A DNA stretch of 64,000 nt, taken from assembly GCA_963775335.1 (NCBI GenBank), contig CAVZIJ010000003.1:2170001-2234000 (forward strand), written 5' to 3'. A program made the translations under genes and the position numbers. Each line of letters begins with the position of its first letter. Position 1 is the stretch's first letter. Source of the stretch: CAVQCX01 sp963775335. Lineage in GTDB: Bacteria; Pseudomonadota; Gammaproteobacteria; Chromatiales; Chromatiaceae. The notes under the pieces are model-generated. The model saw only the letters and a list, made by a program, of their open reading frames with translations. It was not told the origin of the DNA and did not search any database. Of the stretch, positions 25,133 through 33,045 are shown one piece after another.

Positions 25133-25621
25133 TCAGGCGCGCCGTCGAAACCGAACGACGAGGACCCCGAGCCAGACCACGACGGCGGCGAGAAACAGCA
25201 CCAAGCCCGTGTTCATCGACGACTCGGGAAACAGCGGTGGATGCTGTGCATTGGCACGCACCACGAGCCAATGAACGAAACAGAGAAACGCGGCGAGGAG
25301 CAGCCCCAGGAAGGCGCCGTGATACTGGAGAAAGGCCAGGGTTTCGGCGCGTCGCTCCGGCGCCAGCCAATAGGCCCGGTTCGGCAGATTCAAGAAGCGT
25401 GTCGGAACGAAGCGTACCAGGGTCGACACCGCGATCAGCAGAGCCGGCGCCCCCACGACCACCTCGAGCATGAGCTCGACGTAGGCGCCGCGGGGCATGT
25501 ACGCATTGGCCGCGCCGCCGACCACAAAGTGGGACGCCACCTCGGGTGGAAGTGAGCCGGAGGACAGCACCACGAAGGCTGCGGCCACCGACAGCAGCAG
25601 ACAGACCAACAGCAGCTTCAT
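25133..25621 (-). CDS. DUF1648-type integral membrane protein
   Basis: 162 residues from ATG 25619-25621. The N-terminal helix KLLLVCLLLSVAAAFVVLS is followed by the DUF1648/SdpI-like pattern LPPEVASHFVVGGAANAYMPR and three more hydrophobic segments, ending in a basic tail RFRRRA. Proteins with this domain include the SdpI immunity protein, but many members are uncharacterised and no toxin is adjacent. It is on the same strand as the downstream modBC but separated by 182 bases. Confidence 0.75.
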   Translation of the reverse strand: MKLLLVCLLLSVAAAFVVLSSGSLPPEVASHFVVGGAANAYMPRGAYVELMLEVVVGAPALLIAVSTLVRFVPTRFLNLPNRAYWLAPERRAETLAFLQYHGAFLGLLLAAFLCFVHWLVVRANAQHPPLFPESSMNTGLVLFLAAVVVWLGVLVVRFRRRA

Positions 25622-25809
25622 GGCGACTCCATCTATCGCTGTCGGGGCAAACAGCCACACCATCGACGGCAAGCGGCGGGCGCTACATGTCCGGCGATCC
25701 ACGCCGGTCCGTCGCACCACGCGCCCGGCCGGAGTCCGTCATCCCAGGAGACACCCTTGCAGATGTAGCCCACACTGGCAGATCGGTCGACTCGCTTGCG
25801 CCGGCGGTC

Positions 25810-26220
25810 TCAGCCATGTCGGCGTAGCCCGTCGAGGCTCAATGCCCCGCCACCGGCGGCGGACAGGAACAGGAAGATGAAGCAGAAGAGCACCGCCGAC
25901 TCGCCGTGATTCAGCAGAGGGAAAAGCACGGCCCCCTGCTTAGCATGGGCCATGAAATAGGCCACGGCCATCTCCCCGGAGAGGATGAACGCGGCCGGGC
26001 GGGTAAACAGCCCGATCAGGACCAGAGTCCCGCCGACCAGCTCGAGCACCCCGGCGAGCCCGAGCAACGAGACCACCTGCACCTGATCGAACATGGCCAC
26101 GTGGGGGAAGTGCAGCAGCTTCGCACTGCCGTGCAGCAGAAACAGATAGGCGGTCACTACCCGCAGCACGCCCTGGGCCCTCGGACCCCAGGCCGTTGGC
26201 CGTCTATCGGTGAATGTCAT
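25810..26220 (-). CDS. DoxX-family membrane protein
   Basis: 136 residues from ATG 26218-26220, selected because AGGAGG lies 9 bases upstream. Four hydrophobic segments and the DoxX signatures LRVVTAYLFLLHGSAKLLHFP and GVLELVGGTLVLIGLFTRPAA are present. DoxX-like proteins are linked to thiosulfate:quinone oxidoreduction or redox homeostasis in some organisms, but most are of unknown function. The gene after it in transcription order is the DUF1648 membrane protein; upstream is a decayed cupin gene. Confidence 0.85.
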   Translation of the reverse strand: MTFTDRRPTAWGPRAQGVLRVVTAYLFLLHGSAKLLHFPHVAMFDQVQVVSLLGLAGVLELVGGTLVLIGLFTRPAAFILSGEMAVAYFMAHAKQGAVLFPLLNHGESAVLFCFIFLFLSAAGGGALSLDGLRRHG

Positions 26221-26326
26221 CACGGTGGTCCTCCTCGCCATATCTCAGCCCGCCTGCCTTGCGCCGCTCTATCCGTCGCCCTGCATGGCTGCCATATTAC
26301 GCGCCGCGACCTCCATCGTCTTTGCC

Positions 26327-26575
26327 TACTCGCCTTTGGGACTGAATTCCAGCAGCTCGCAGTCTTCTTCCACCAGCACGTTGTGGCCCGGCGGTAGGTA
26401 GTAGACCTCCCCCGCGCTGATCACTTCGTCATGGTCGGCATACCTGACCCGCAGCCTACCTTTGAACAAGAAACCCCAGTAAGGACACTGACACCGGCCG
26501 TCAGGCAGGCCCTTGAATAGCGGAACCGTGTCCGTACCGGCAGGACCCGACGCGCTCTCACCCTCACCTCATCGC
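26327..26575 (-). pseudogene. cupin-domain protein remnant (3' part)
   Basis: The minus-strand frame ending at 26327-26329 reads TDTVPLFKGLPDGRCQCPYW, then GFLFKGRLRVRYADHDEVIS and AGEVYYLPPGHNVLVEED. This is a typical small cupin barrel with the GRL...V and PPGH motifs. No ATG, GTG or TTG is available in the open frame between the upstream stop (about 26576) and the conserved part, and the first third of the barrel is missing. The region is too short to appear as a normal gene. A truncated pseudogene; a non-standard start cannot be excluded. Confidence 0.65.
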
Positions 26576-26599
26576 TGATACTCGACCCGTCGTCGGGTG

Positions 26600-28117
26600 T
26601 CAAAGTCCCTTCACCGGCCAGAGCCGCACCCTACCGGTGCCCACACCGATCGTCACGAGCCGGTCCGCGTTGGTGTCGGCGACCAGCAGCGTGCCCTTGT
26701 CCAGCACGGCCAGGCCGCCGGGCTGGGACAGGCCGGTGGCCAGGGTGCTTACCTGGTTTGTCCCGAGGTCGAGCGTCCGAACGGCATTATTGAAAGTGTC
26801 GGCGATGTAGAGCCGGTGGTCCAGAGAGGCCAGCCCCTGGTCGTGCTGCAGCAGGGCGTCCGCGGCCTCGCCGTTGCGCAGGCCGAAAACGAACAGACCC
26901 TTGCCGATCAGCGTTTTGACCTCGTCGGTCTTCAGATTGATGCGGCGCACAGCCGAGGCCTCGGGATCGGCGACATAGAGCCCGCCGTCGTGATACGCCA
27001 GGGCGCTGCTTTGGGCAAAGCTCGCCTCCCCGAGCGGCCCGTCGGCGATGCCCTCGGCGCCGCTGCCGGCGAAGGGCCCGACGCGCCCCTCGTCGAGATC
27101 GAGCCGCCAGATCTGGTGCACCCCCGCCATGGCAATGTAGAGCTGGCGACCGACCATCTGCAGGCCCCAGGGCGAGCTCAGCCCCACCTCCCGTGCCGGA
27201 TGCCTACCCTCGACGCCGTAGCCCTGTTCCCCGTTTCCGGCCACGGTCTTGACCTCGCCCGAGGGCAGCGTGACCGCCCGGACCAGGGCATTGCCCGTAT
27301 CGGCCACATACAGAAGGTTCCCGTCGAAGGCGAGGCCCTGGGGACCGTCGAATTCCGCCTGCCCCGGAGCCCCGTCCCGGCTGCCCCGCGCCCCGTCACC
27401 GACAACCTTCAGCACCTTGCCGAAATGGTCGAGCAGCACCACGCGATTGTGCCCAGTGTCGCTCACCGCGACGTAGTGAGCGCTCACCGCGACCTTGCCC
27501 GGCTGCAACAGGCCGTTCGGGTCGTGGGCCATAGCCTGGACGGGCAGCGACGTGTCTTTCAAGGTCCCGGCCTCGCGGGCCGACGCCAGGGTCTCGATGA
27601 GATCCCGACGTATCGCCGCATACTTGCCCTCGCCGACATACTGCCCGACCACCCCGCCATCGGGCCCGAGCAGCACCTGGGTCGGCCAGGCGAACACCCC
27701 GTAGTGCGTCCACAGCACCATGCCCGTGTCGGTGATGATCGGGTGTTGGATGCCATAGCGCTGGATGAAGCCCACGATGTTCCCGGTCTCTTCAGAAGCA
27801 GTGAACTTCGGCGAGTTGACGCCGATTACCAGCAGGCGGCTGCCGAACTCTCGCTCCAGCTTGGCCGTCTCCGGCAAGACATGGATGCAGTTGATGCATC
27901 CCGGGGTAAAGAAATCGAGCAGCACCACGTGGCCGCGTAGATCCTCGGCCGTGAGCGGCCGCTCGACGTTGAGCCAGGGTGCGTGCACGGGGAACGGAGG
28001 CTCTGCGGCCACGGCCGAGCCCGGATGCGCCCATGCGACGACTCCCACTAGCGCGAAGAGCAGTGATAATAGGCGGACCGCAAGGCGCCCGCGCGTCGCT
28101 TTGCTCGGTGTCGACAT
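26600..28117 (-). CDS. exported thioredoxin-like protein fused to an NHL-repeat propeller
   Basis: 505 residues from ATG 28115-28117. The signal peptide is LAVRLLSLLFALVGVVAWAHPGSAVA. A thioredoxin-like domain (about 40-190) has the redox motif C74-I-N-C77 in FFTPGCINCIHV. A beta-propeller of NHL repeats (about 210-500) follows, with repeated patterns such as VAVSDTGHNRVVLLD, LYVADTGNALVRAV and LYIADTFNNAVRTL. It resembles NHLRC2-type thiol proteins. It probably acts in periplasmic thiol-disulfide exchange, with the propeller as a binding platform; the client is unknown. It is monocistronic. Confidence 0.87.
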   Translation of the reverse strand: MSTPSKATRGRLAVRLLSLLFALVGVVAWAHPGSAVAAEPPFPVHAPWLNVERPLTAEDLRGHVVLLDFFTPGCINCIHVLPETAKLEREFGSRLLVIGVNSPKFTASEETGNIVGFIQRYGIQHPIITDTGMVLWTHYGVFAWPTQVLLGPDGGVVGQYVGEGKYAAIRRDLIETLASAREAGTLKDTSLPVQAMAHDPNGLLQPGKVAVSAHYVAVSDTGHNRVVLLDHFGKVLKVVGDGARGSRDGAPGQAEFDGPQGLAFDGNLLYVADTGNALVRAVTLPSGEVKTVAGNGEQGYGVEGRHPAREVGLSSPWGLQMVGRQLYIAMAGVHQIWRLDLDEGRVGPFAGSGAEGIADGPLGEASFAQSSALAYHDGGLYVADPEASAVRRINLKTDEVKTLIGKGLFVFGLRNGEAADALLQHDQGLASLDHRLYIADTFNNAVRTLDLGTNQVSTLATGLSQPGGLAVLDKGTLLVADTNADRLVTIGVGTGRVRLWPVKGL

Positions 28118-28385
28118 CGGGCGCCTCCATCCAGCCGCCAGTTCCGAGAGTTTAGACCGGGTCACCGCCCGTTGGTGCCGTTCGTTGCCTTCCAAGGGCC
28201 GTTGGGCGAGCCGCGCGGCCTGCTGTTGAATCTAGGTATACCCCGACTCTCCGGCAACCGGCTTCCGCCCCCCTCGCGCCACGAAACCGAAACCCTAGAA
28301 CCGCCTGGTGCGCACCCGCACGCTCGGCGGCGCGATGAGGCCGGGCGAAGGACCCCCCTTCTCCGACCAGAGCCCTCTGCTACGC

Positions 28386-28868
28386 TCATCCTGATACGGC
28401 GTCCAACGCCGCCTCGAGCTCGGCAATGTCAATGGGCCTCTTCAGACCAGACCTTAGAAAGTCCGCCTTGAATTCAAGATTCGACGGCCCCCGCGCATCC
28501 TCCCACTGGGGTCCAAACAACCGGACAGCGGTGTGGAACATCAACGCCCGCGGCTGTGAGGTGCCATCCACCAGCATTACTTCGTAGAACACCCAGTGGG
28601 CATCTCTGGAAGTCATGATCTTCGCGTCACAGGCAACGTCGTGAATGACGCTCACCCGACGATAATCACCGATGTACGGCGTTCCCACGATCTCTGACCA
28701 CACCAATTCCGGAATGCTCACACCATCGATTACATCACCCGGCTTGTCCTCCCATCGAAAATCGCTGCTGTGGACAAACGCAAAATCGGAAAGCAGCTCC
28801 GTCTTTCTATCGTCACCCTCCTCGACGAGCCAACGAGCCTCCACGCCACCTTCAAAATGAGATGGCAT
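28386..28868 (-). CDS. DUF1353-family protein
   Basis: 160 residues from ATG 28866-28868; an upstream in-frame start would add an Arg-rich, unlikely extension. The DUF1353 signature is clear: DGVSIPELVWSEIVGTPYIG, then YRRVSVIHDVACD with the conserved His-Asp. The family is common in phages and phage-like islands and may be peptidase-like, but function is unproven. It is followed upstream on the same strand by a small coiled-coil membrane protein gene; together these could be remnants of a mobile island. Confidence 0.72.
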   Translation of the reverse strand: MPSHFEGGVEARWLVEEGDDRKTELLSDFAFVHSSDFRWEDKPGDVIDGVSIPELVWSEIVGTPYIGDYRRVSVIHDVACDAKIMTSRDAHWVFYEVMLVDGTSQPRALMFHTAVRLFGPQWEDARGPSNLEFKADFLRSGLKRPIDIAELEAALDAVSG

Positions 28869-29027
28869 CTTCCACTTCCTCCGCTGTCTCTGACGTGCAA
28901 CTGCGACTCCACCGTTCAACGTGAGGGGCGGCCGACAGCCGCCGAAGCCCGCTGCTGGAACGTCTCCCCGATGGAACGGCACGACGCCTGCGGCTTTTCG
29001 CGGTTTACGTTGCCGCGCGACGCAAGC

Positions 29028-29318
29028 CTAGTGGCCCCAGCGCAGGACAAGCCACGACAAGTACAGGACCAAAACGACGATGACCGCCACCACGACGAAG
29101 ACCGCTTTGCGCGCACCTCCGACCAAGGTTGCTCCGCGATCTTGCAGGAGCTCGGCCTTTTCCTGAATTCTCTCTGCTCTTGCCGCTTGCTCCTGATACA
29201 GCGTGAACTGTTGACGTTGCAATTCGAGCGCTTCCAGCTGATGCGCGAGCTGCTGCTTCTGGCCGGCACGAATCTCCTCAAGCAGTGTCACGACCTTGTC
29301 TGGTTCTTTCGTGTCCAT
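29028..29318 (-). CDS. small coiled-coil, tail-anchored membrane protein
   Basis: 96 residues. An amphipathic Gln/Glu/Leu-rich helix (about 8-60) with heptad-like spacing is followed by a single hydrophobic segment VFVVVAVIVVLVLYLSWLVL and a short polar end (RWGH). No signal peptide. The layout is that of a tail-anchored protein with a cytoplasmic coiled coil. I do not recognise a family. It lies 159 bases upstream of the DUF1353 gene, on the same strand. Confidence 0.65.
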   Translation of the reverse strand: MDTKEPDKVVTLLEEIRAGQKQQLAHQLEALELQRQQFTLYQEQAARAERIQEKAELLQDRGATLVGGARKAVFVVVAVIVVLVLYLSWLVLRWGH

Positions 29319-29846
29319 GAGCTTTAACGCCAGCCTCAGCCGACGCGAGCGAGGCGACCGGTTGGATGGAGGCAGTCGCTAGCCGTTTTCATAGCGTCTA
29401 CACCCGCTTTGTTTGATTGAGCCTGGCCCCTAAAGTCAAGCGAATCGGCCACGCCGATCGCGGACGCCAAGAGCCATATCCCCGTCTCAATGTCAGACTA
29501 GCTCTTTCGGGACCTACTGACCAACTGTAAATCCGATGGTAGACCCTCGCTATCAAGTCCCGGTCGGGCTAGAATCCGAAAAGCGTCAAGGAATTTTCGC
29601 ACCGGGCCGTCTCGCGGGCCATACCGGGATCGGGACGATCTCATCCCGGGGAACGAGGATGGTCTCGCACGCCAAAGCTTGTTGGGGATGGGTGCAGCAC
29701 GCCGCTTCTTGGTCGCTGGGCTCCTAGGCGGTTGAAAGCGAATTCCTATCCCCGGTCCGCCGTCGGACTCCTCGGCGAGGCGCCGAGGAGAAGTCGCCGA
29801 CGCAAGAAGCCTTGCAATCGGTAGCCGCTGTCGGGGAGGGCACGCA
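29319..29846. other. 528-base gap
   Basis: No supported gene. The stretch at about 29532-29570 (AAATCCGATGGTAGACC...CCCGGTCGGGC) resembles the one at about 31003-31040 on the other side of the methyltransferase gene (AAACCCGACGGTAGACC...CCCGAGCGGGC), a possible diverged direct repeat. Lower GC than the surroundings in parts. Confidence 0.45.
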
Positions 29847-30893
29847 ATGGACGAGGGCAAACTGCACGAGTTGATGGACAAGCTGGTCACCGACATGGGT
29901 GGCGCCGCGATGATGGCGAGCATCATTGTCGGAGACGAGCTCGGTCTGTACCGCACCATGGCCGATGGCGCCCCCGTCACACCGGAGGAGCTCGCGGCGA
30001 AGACGGGGTGCAACCCGCGCCTGGTCCGCGAATGGCTGAGCGCCCAGGCGGCCGCGGGCTACATGGAACTGCTCGACGGGCGGTTTCGTCTGTCGCCGGA
30101 GCAAGCGCTCGCGCTAGCGATCGACGACTCGCCCGTTTATGTCGCGGGCGGCGCCGTGGCGGCGGCTAGCTTTTTCTTGGACAAAGACAAACTGATCGCC
30201 GCCATGCGCGGCGATGGCGCGCTCGCGTGGGGCGACCACCATCCTTGTCTGTTCGCGGGAACCGAGCGTTTCTTCCGGCCCGGTTACCGTGCGCGTCTGG
30301 TGCCAGAGTGGCTCCCGGCTCTCGAGGGCGTCGTGCCGAAGCTCGAAGCCGGTGCCACGGTGGCGGATGTCGGCTGCGGATACGGGGCCTCGACAGTCAT
30401 TATGGCTCAGGCGTACCCGGCATCGCGATTTTTCGGCTCCGACTATCATGCGCCCTCCATTGAGGTAGCAAAACAACGGGCTGCGGAGGGTGGGGTCGCG
30501 GATCGTGTGACCTTCGATGTGGCCACAGCGAAAAGCTACGTGGACCGCGATTACGATCTGATCTGCTTTTTCGATTGTCTCCACGACCTGGGAGATCCGG
30601 TAGGCGCTGCATGCCATGCCTACGGGACGCTCAAGCCCGACGGAGCGGTCCTGCTGGTGGAGCCATTCGCGGGCGATCGCCTCGAGGAGAATTTGAACCC
30701 GATTGGACGGATGTTCTACGCCGCCTCCACGTTCATCTGCACGCCGAACTCCCTGTCTCAGGAGGTCGGTCTCGGCTTGGGGGCGCAGGCCGGGGAATCG
30801 AAGATACGGGAGATCTTCACGGAAGCGGGATTCACGCGTTTCCGCCGGGCGGCAGCAACGCCGTTCAATCTCGTATTAGAAGCCAGAAAATAG
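29847..30893 (+). CDS. SAM-dependent methyltransferase with N-terminal winged helix (Rv2258c-like)
   Basis: 348 residues. The N-terminal part (about 1-90) resembles the winged-helix dimerisation domain of plant O-methyltransferase-type and Rv2258c-like proteins (ELAAKTGCNPRLVREWLSAQAAAGY). The SAM-binding motif is VADVGCGYGAST at about 171-182, followed by an acidic residue in FFGSDYH. Motif CFFDCLHDLGDP matches the post-II region. It methylates an unknown small molecule. GGGGAGGG lies about 8 bases before the ATG. It is isolated between gene-poor stretches with repeat debris, suggesting acquisition by transfer. Confidence 0.87.
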   Translation: MDEGKLHELMDKLVTDMGGAAMMASIIVGDELGLYRTMADGAPVTPEELAAKTGCNPRLVREWLSAQAAAGYMELLDGRFRLSPEQALALAIDDSPVYVAGGAVAAASFFLDKDKLIAAMRGDGALAWGDHHPCLFAGTERFFRPGYRARLVPEWLPALEGVVPKLEAGATVADVGCGYGASTVIMAQAYPASRFFGSDYHAPSIEVAKQRAAEGGVADRVTFDVATAKSYVDRDYDLICFFDCLHDLGDPVGAACHAYGTLKPDGAVLLVEPFAGDRLEENLNPIGRMFYAASTFICTPNSLSQEVGLGLGAQAGESKIREIFTEAGFTRFRRAAATPFNLVLEARK

Positions 30894-31576
30894 GGCGCGA
30901 GTTGTCATGACTTCAGGCGAGAGGGGGCGATCCCTTTACGGGACCTGTTTAAAGCGCTCCGCTCCTTATGCGGTGTGCCGCGCTTCTTAGGCCACGTGCA
31001 AACCCGACGGTAGACCGGTTCATTCCCGAGCGGGCGCCTCCAACCCGATGTTGACAACATGCGGGGCTCTAAGCGGATTCCGGTCTTTGTACCTCAATGT
31101 TCCGGCCATTGAGGGCCACGATCTGGCGGGAAGAGGCGGTACCGCGGGCGCGGCGGGATTGACGTTCCTGACGGTGGGCGTAGTTTCATTTGCCTTTGAA
31201 TTGTTTGATTTTGATCAGTGGCAAAAGTGCTGCTCCTCGGCTAGAGCATAAATACAAACAAACGAAGAGGAGTGGGCAGTGAACAGCGGTGGCTCCGGGC
31301 GCCGCGACCCGCTTCGACAGGAGCCGTATCCTAATCTTCGGACTGAGGATCGGGGGCAAGTTCGACGCGATCAATCGAGTCTGACCCCGTTGATTAATCG
31401 AGTCTGACCCCATTGATTATCTTTGTAGGGCATCCCGCGGTGCGCCGCAAGGTAACGGCCGGCGCCCGGCCTCAGGCCCTCGGCGCAGTCGGCTGTTTGC
31501 AGCCCATGGCCCGCAGCCTGCGCGGCTCGGCAGCGTCCGTCTTCGGGGACGGGGGCCCCGGGGGAGCTGGAGCGCC
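30894..31576. other. 683-base gap with direct repeats
   Basis: No supported gene. Two tandem copies of a 24-base unit AATCGAGTCTGACCCC[G/A]TTGATTA lie at 31373-31396 and 31396-31419. This GGGTCAGACTCGATT-type motif (reverse strand) is often seen beside IS200/RAYT-like transposase genes, none of which remains here. The region is AT-richer than its neighbours (for example 31190-31260). Confidence 0.5.
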
Positions 31577-32116
31577 TCAGGGCAGGAAATTGTTCAGGAC
31601 CCCCATGGGGGCGGCCATCTGACCGGTGTTGCGACGCATCACTGACACCCCGACGCCCATGGCACTCATGCGCTGGTCGATGGTGACCATGGCGGGCACC
31701 ACCAACGACATCTCCTGCTCGATGACTGGCATGTCCTTGGCGATCGAGTCCATGCTGCCGCGCATCGGGGGCATCAGCCGGGCCAGGCTCGACATGTGCT
31801 CGCCGATGGGCGTCATGTGCTCCATGTGGCGGTCGAACCCGCCGAAGCGGTCGGTGATCACGGCCATGTCGGCGTCCACGTTCATAAGGCGCTGGTACAT
31901 GGAGTCCATGTTGTTGACCGTACGATCCAGATCTTGGTAGAGCACGTGGACGAAGTAGACGTTGAACACCGCCAGGATCAGCAGCAGCACGGAGACCGCA
32001 ACGGTCACGGCGTCGGTGACCTGGAAATGTCGGTAGCGCTCGTCGATGTGGAACTGGGTCTCCCGACCCAGGCGGGCCATGACCTCGACGATGGCGCTGC
32101 GCGGATCTTCGGCCAC
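31577..32116 (-). CDS. methionine-rich membrane-anchored coiled-coil protein, partner A
   Basis: 179 residues. A short N-terminal cytoplasmic segment precedes one membrane helix (VTVAVSVLLLILAVFNVYFV, about 38-57). A long, Met-rich, heptad-like helical region follows (YQDLDRTVNNMDSMYQRLMN ... MPVIEQEMSLVVPAMVTIDQ), ending in MAAPMGVLNNFLP. No enzymatic motif. The gene upstream in the same operon, 10 bases away, has the same architecture and a related C-terminal tail, so the two probably form one complex in the inner membrane with periplasmic stalks. Function unknown. Confidence 0.75.
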   Translation of the reverse strand: MAEDPRSAIVEVMARLGRETQFHIDERYRHFQVTDAVTVAVSVLLLILAVFNVYFVHVLYQDLDRTVNNMDSMYQRLMNVDADMAVITDRFGGFDRHMEHMTPIGEHMSSLARLMPPMRGSMDSIAKDMPVIEQEMSLVVPAMVTIDQRMSAMGVGVSVMRRNTGQMAAPMGVLNNFLP

Positions 32117-32126
32117 AGCCGGCCTC

Positions 32127-32723
32127 CTAAGGAAAGGGGAACATGTTGTTCATGGTCCGGGCCGGGGCACCCATCCGGTGGATGTCCACGCTCATGGCCT
32201 GAACCTCGGCATTCATCCGATCGACGCTCGCAGCGACATCGGTGATGGTGGCGCGCACCGCGCCCACGTGGTGGCTGATGCCCCTCACGTTCCCTTGCAT
32301 GACGCCGAGATCCGTAGTGACCTGGCCCATGTCTTTGTCCATCTGGGCGATGTCGGTTTCCATCCCGTCCAGCACCCCCGCCCGCTTCTCCATGGCGACC
32401 ATGTGCTGGCGTACCTGGTCCATCTTGTCCGAGACCGAGGTGAAGTGCTTGTTCATCTCGGCGACGACGGCGGAGATCCGGTTGATCTGGGAGCTCAGGG
32501 TCAGGAGCAGTACAAGGATAGAGATCGCGATGGCGCTGAGGATGATGAGCCCCGTCCGCACGCTGTGGTTGAGGCGGTTGCCCAGCTTGTTCTTGATATC
32601 GATCTGGCCGAGGATGATGCCCTCGAAGGAGCTCAAGGCCCGCAGATACTGCTGCTGCAGCACCGTCTCGTCGGTGCTCGCCTTCGGTCCCTGGGGTTCT
32701 GACGCCATCGGCCGGTCTTCCAC
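32127..32723 (-). CDS. methionine-rich membrane-anchored coiled-coil protein, partner B
   Basis: 198 residues. A longer cytoplasmic N-terminus (about 55 residues) precedes a membrane helix (TGLIILSAIAISILVLLLTL, about 57-76). A helical region with regularly spaced Met, Val, Asp and Lys follows (SAVVAEMNKHFTSVSDKMDQ ... MDKDMGQVTTDLGVM), ending MGAPARTMNNMFPFP. The tail motif M-x-[AG]-P-x4-N-[NM]-[FM] parallels that of partner A. The repeated dynamics resemble chemoreceptor or spacer coiled coils but no signalling tip is present. It is the first gene of a two-gene operon; no promoter is identified. Confidence 0.75.
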   Translation of the reverse strand: MEDRPMASEPQGPKASTDETVLQQQYLRALSSFEGIILGQIDIKNKLGNRLNHSVRTGLIILSAIAISILVLLLTLSSQINRISAVVAEMNKHFTSVSDKMDQVRQHMVAMEKRAGVLDGMETDIAQMDKDMGQVTTDLGVMQGNVRGISHHVGAVRATITDVAASVDRMNAEVQAMSVDIHRMGAPARTMNNMFPFP

Positions 32724-33045
32724 AAGTAAGTGAATCTAGCGTAGGCCAAAGGCCCTTTTTGGTACAACCAGATCCATGCGGAAGTTCGAGAGAACTTGCG
32801 GCAGGTCAGAAGCCTGGCCCAGACCGATCGGGGGAGCCCGCCACTGAGACCCGTCCGGATGGGAACCGTGCCGAGTCGAATCGACCGGCCGAACCGGCCC
32901 GACCGCGCCGGCGGAGCCGGTTGTCGAGGGGTGGACCCGCGCACCTCCGGAGCATTCAGGCGGGGCGACTGGCTGCACCGGCTAGGCAACGGGCCCGCAA
33001 TCTGCCAGGCTTAACGGCGTTCGACGGCGCGGGAGACACGCTGCG
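32724..33045. other. 322-base divergent intergenic region
   Basis: This region lies between the coiled-coil pair (minus) and glcB (plus) and should hold both promoters. AAGTTC-gaga-GAACTT at 32782-32797 is an inverted repeat that could be an operator. GC-rich repeats of CCGGCC type fill the rest. Confidence 0.5.
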
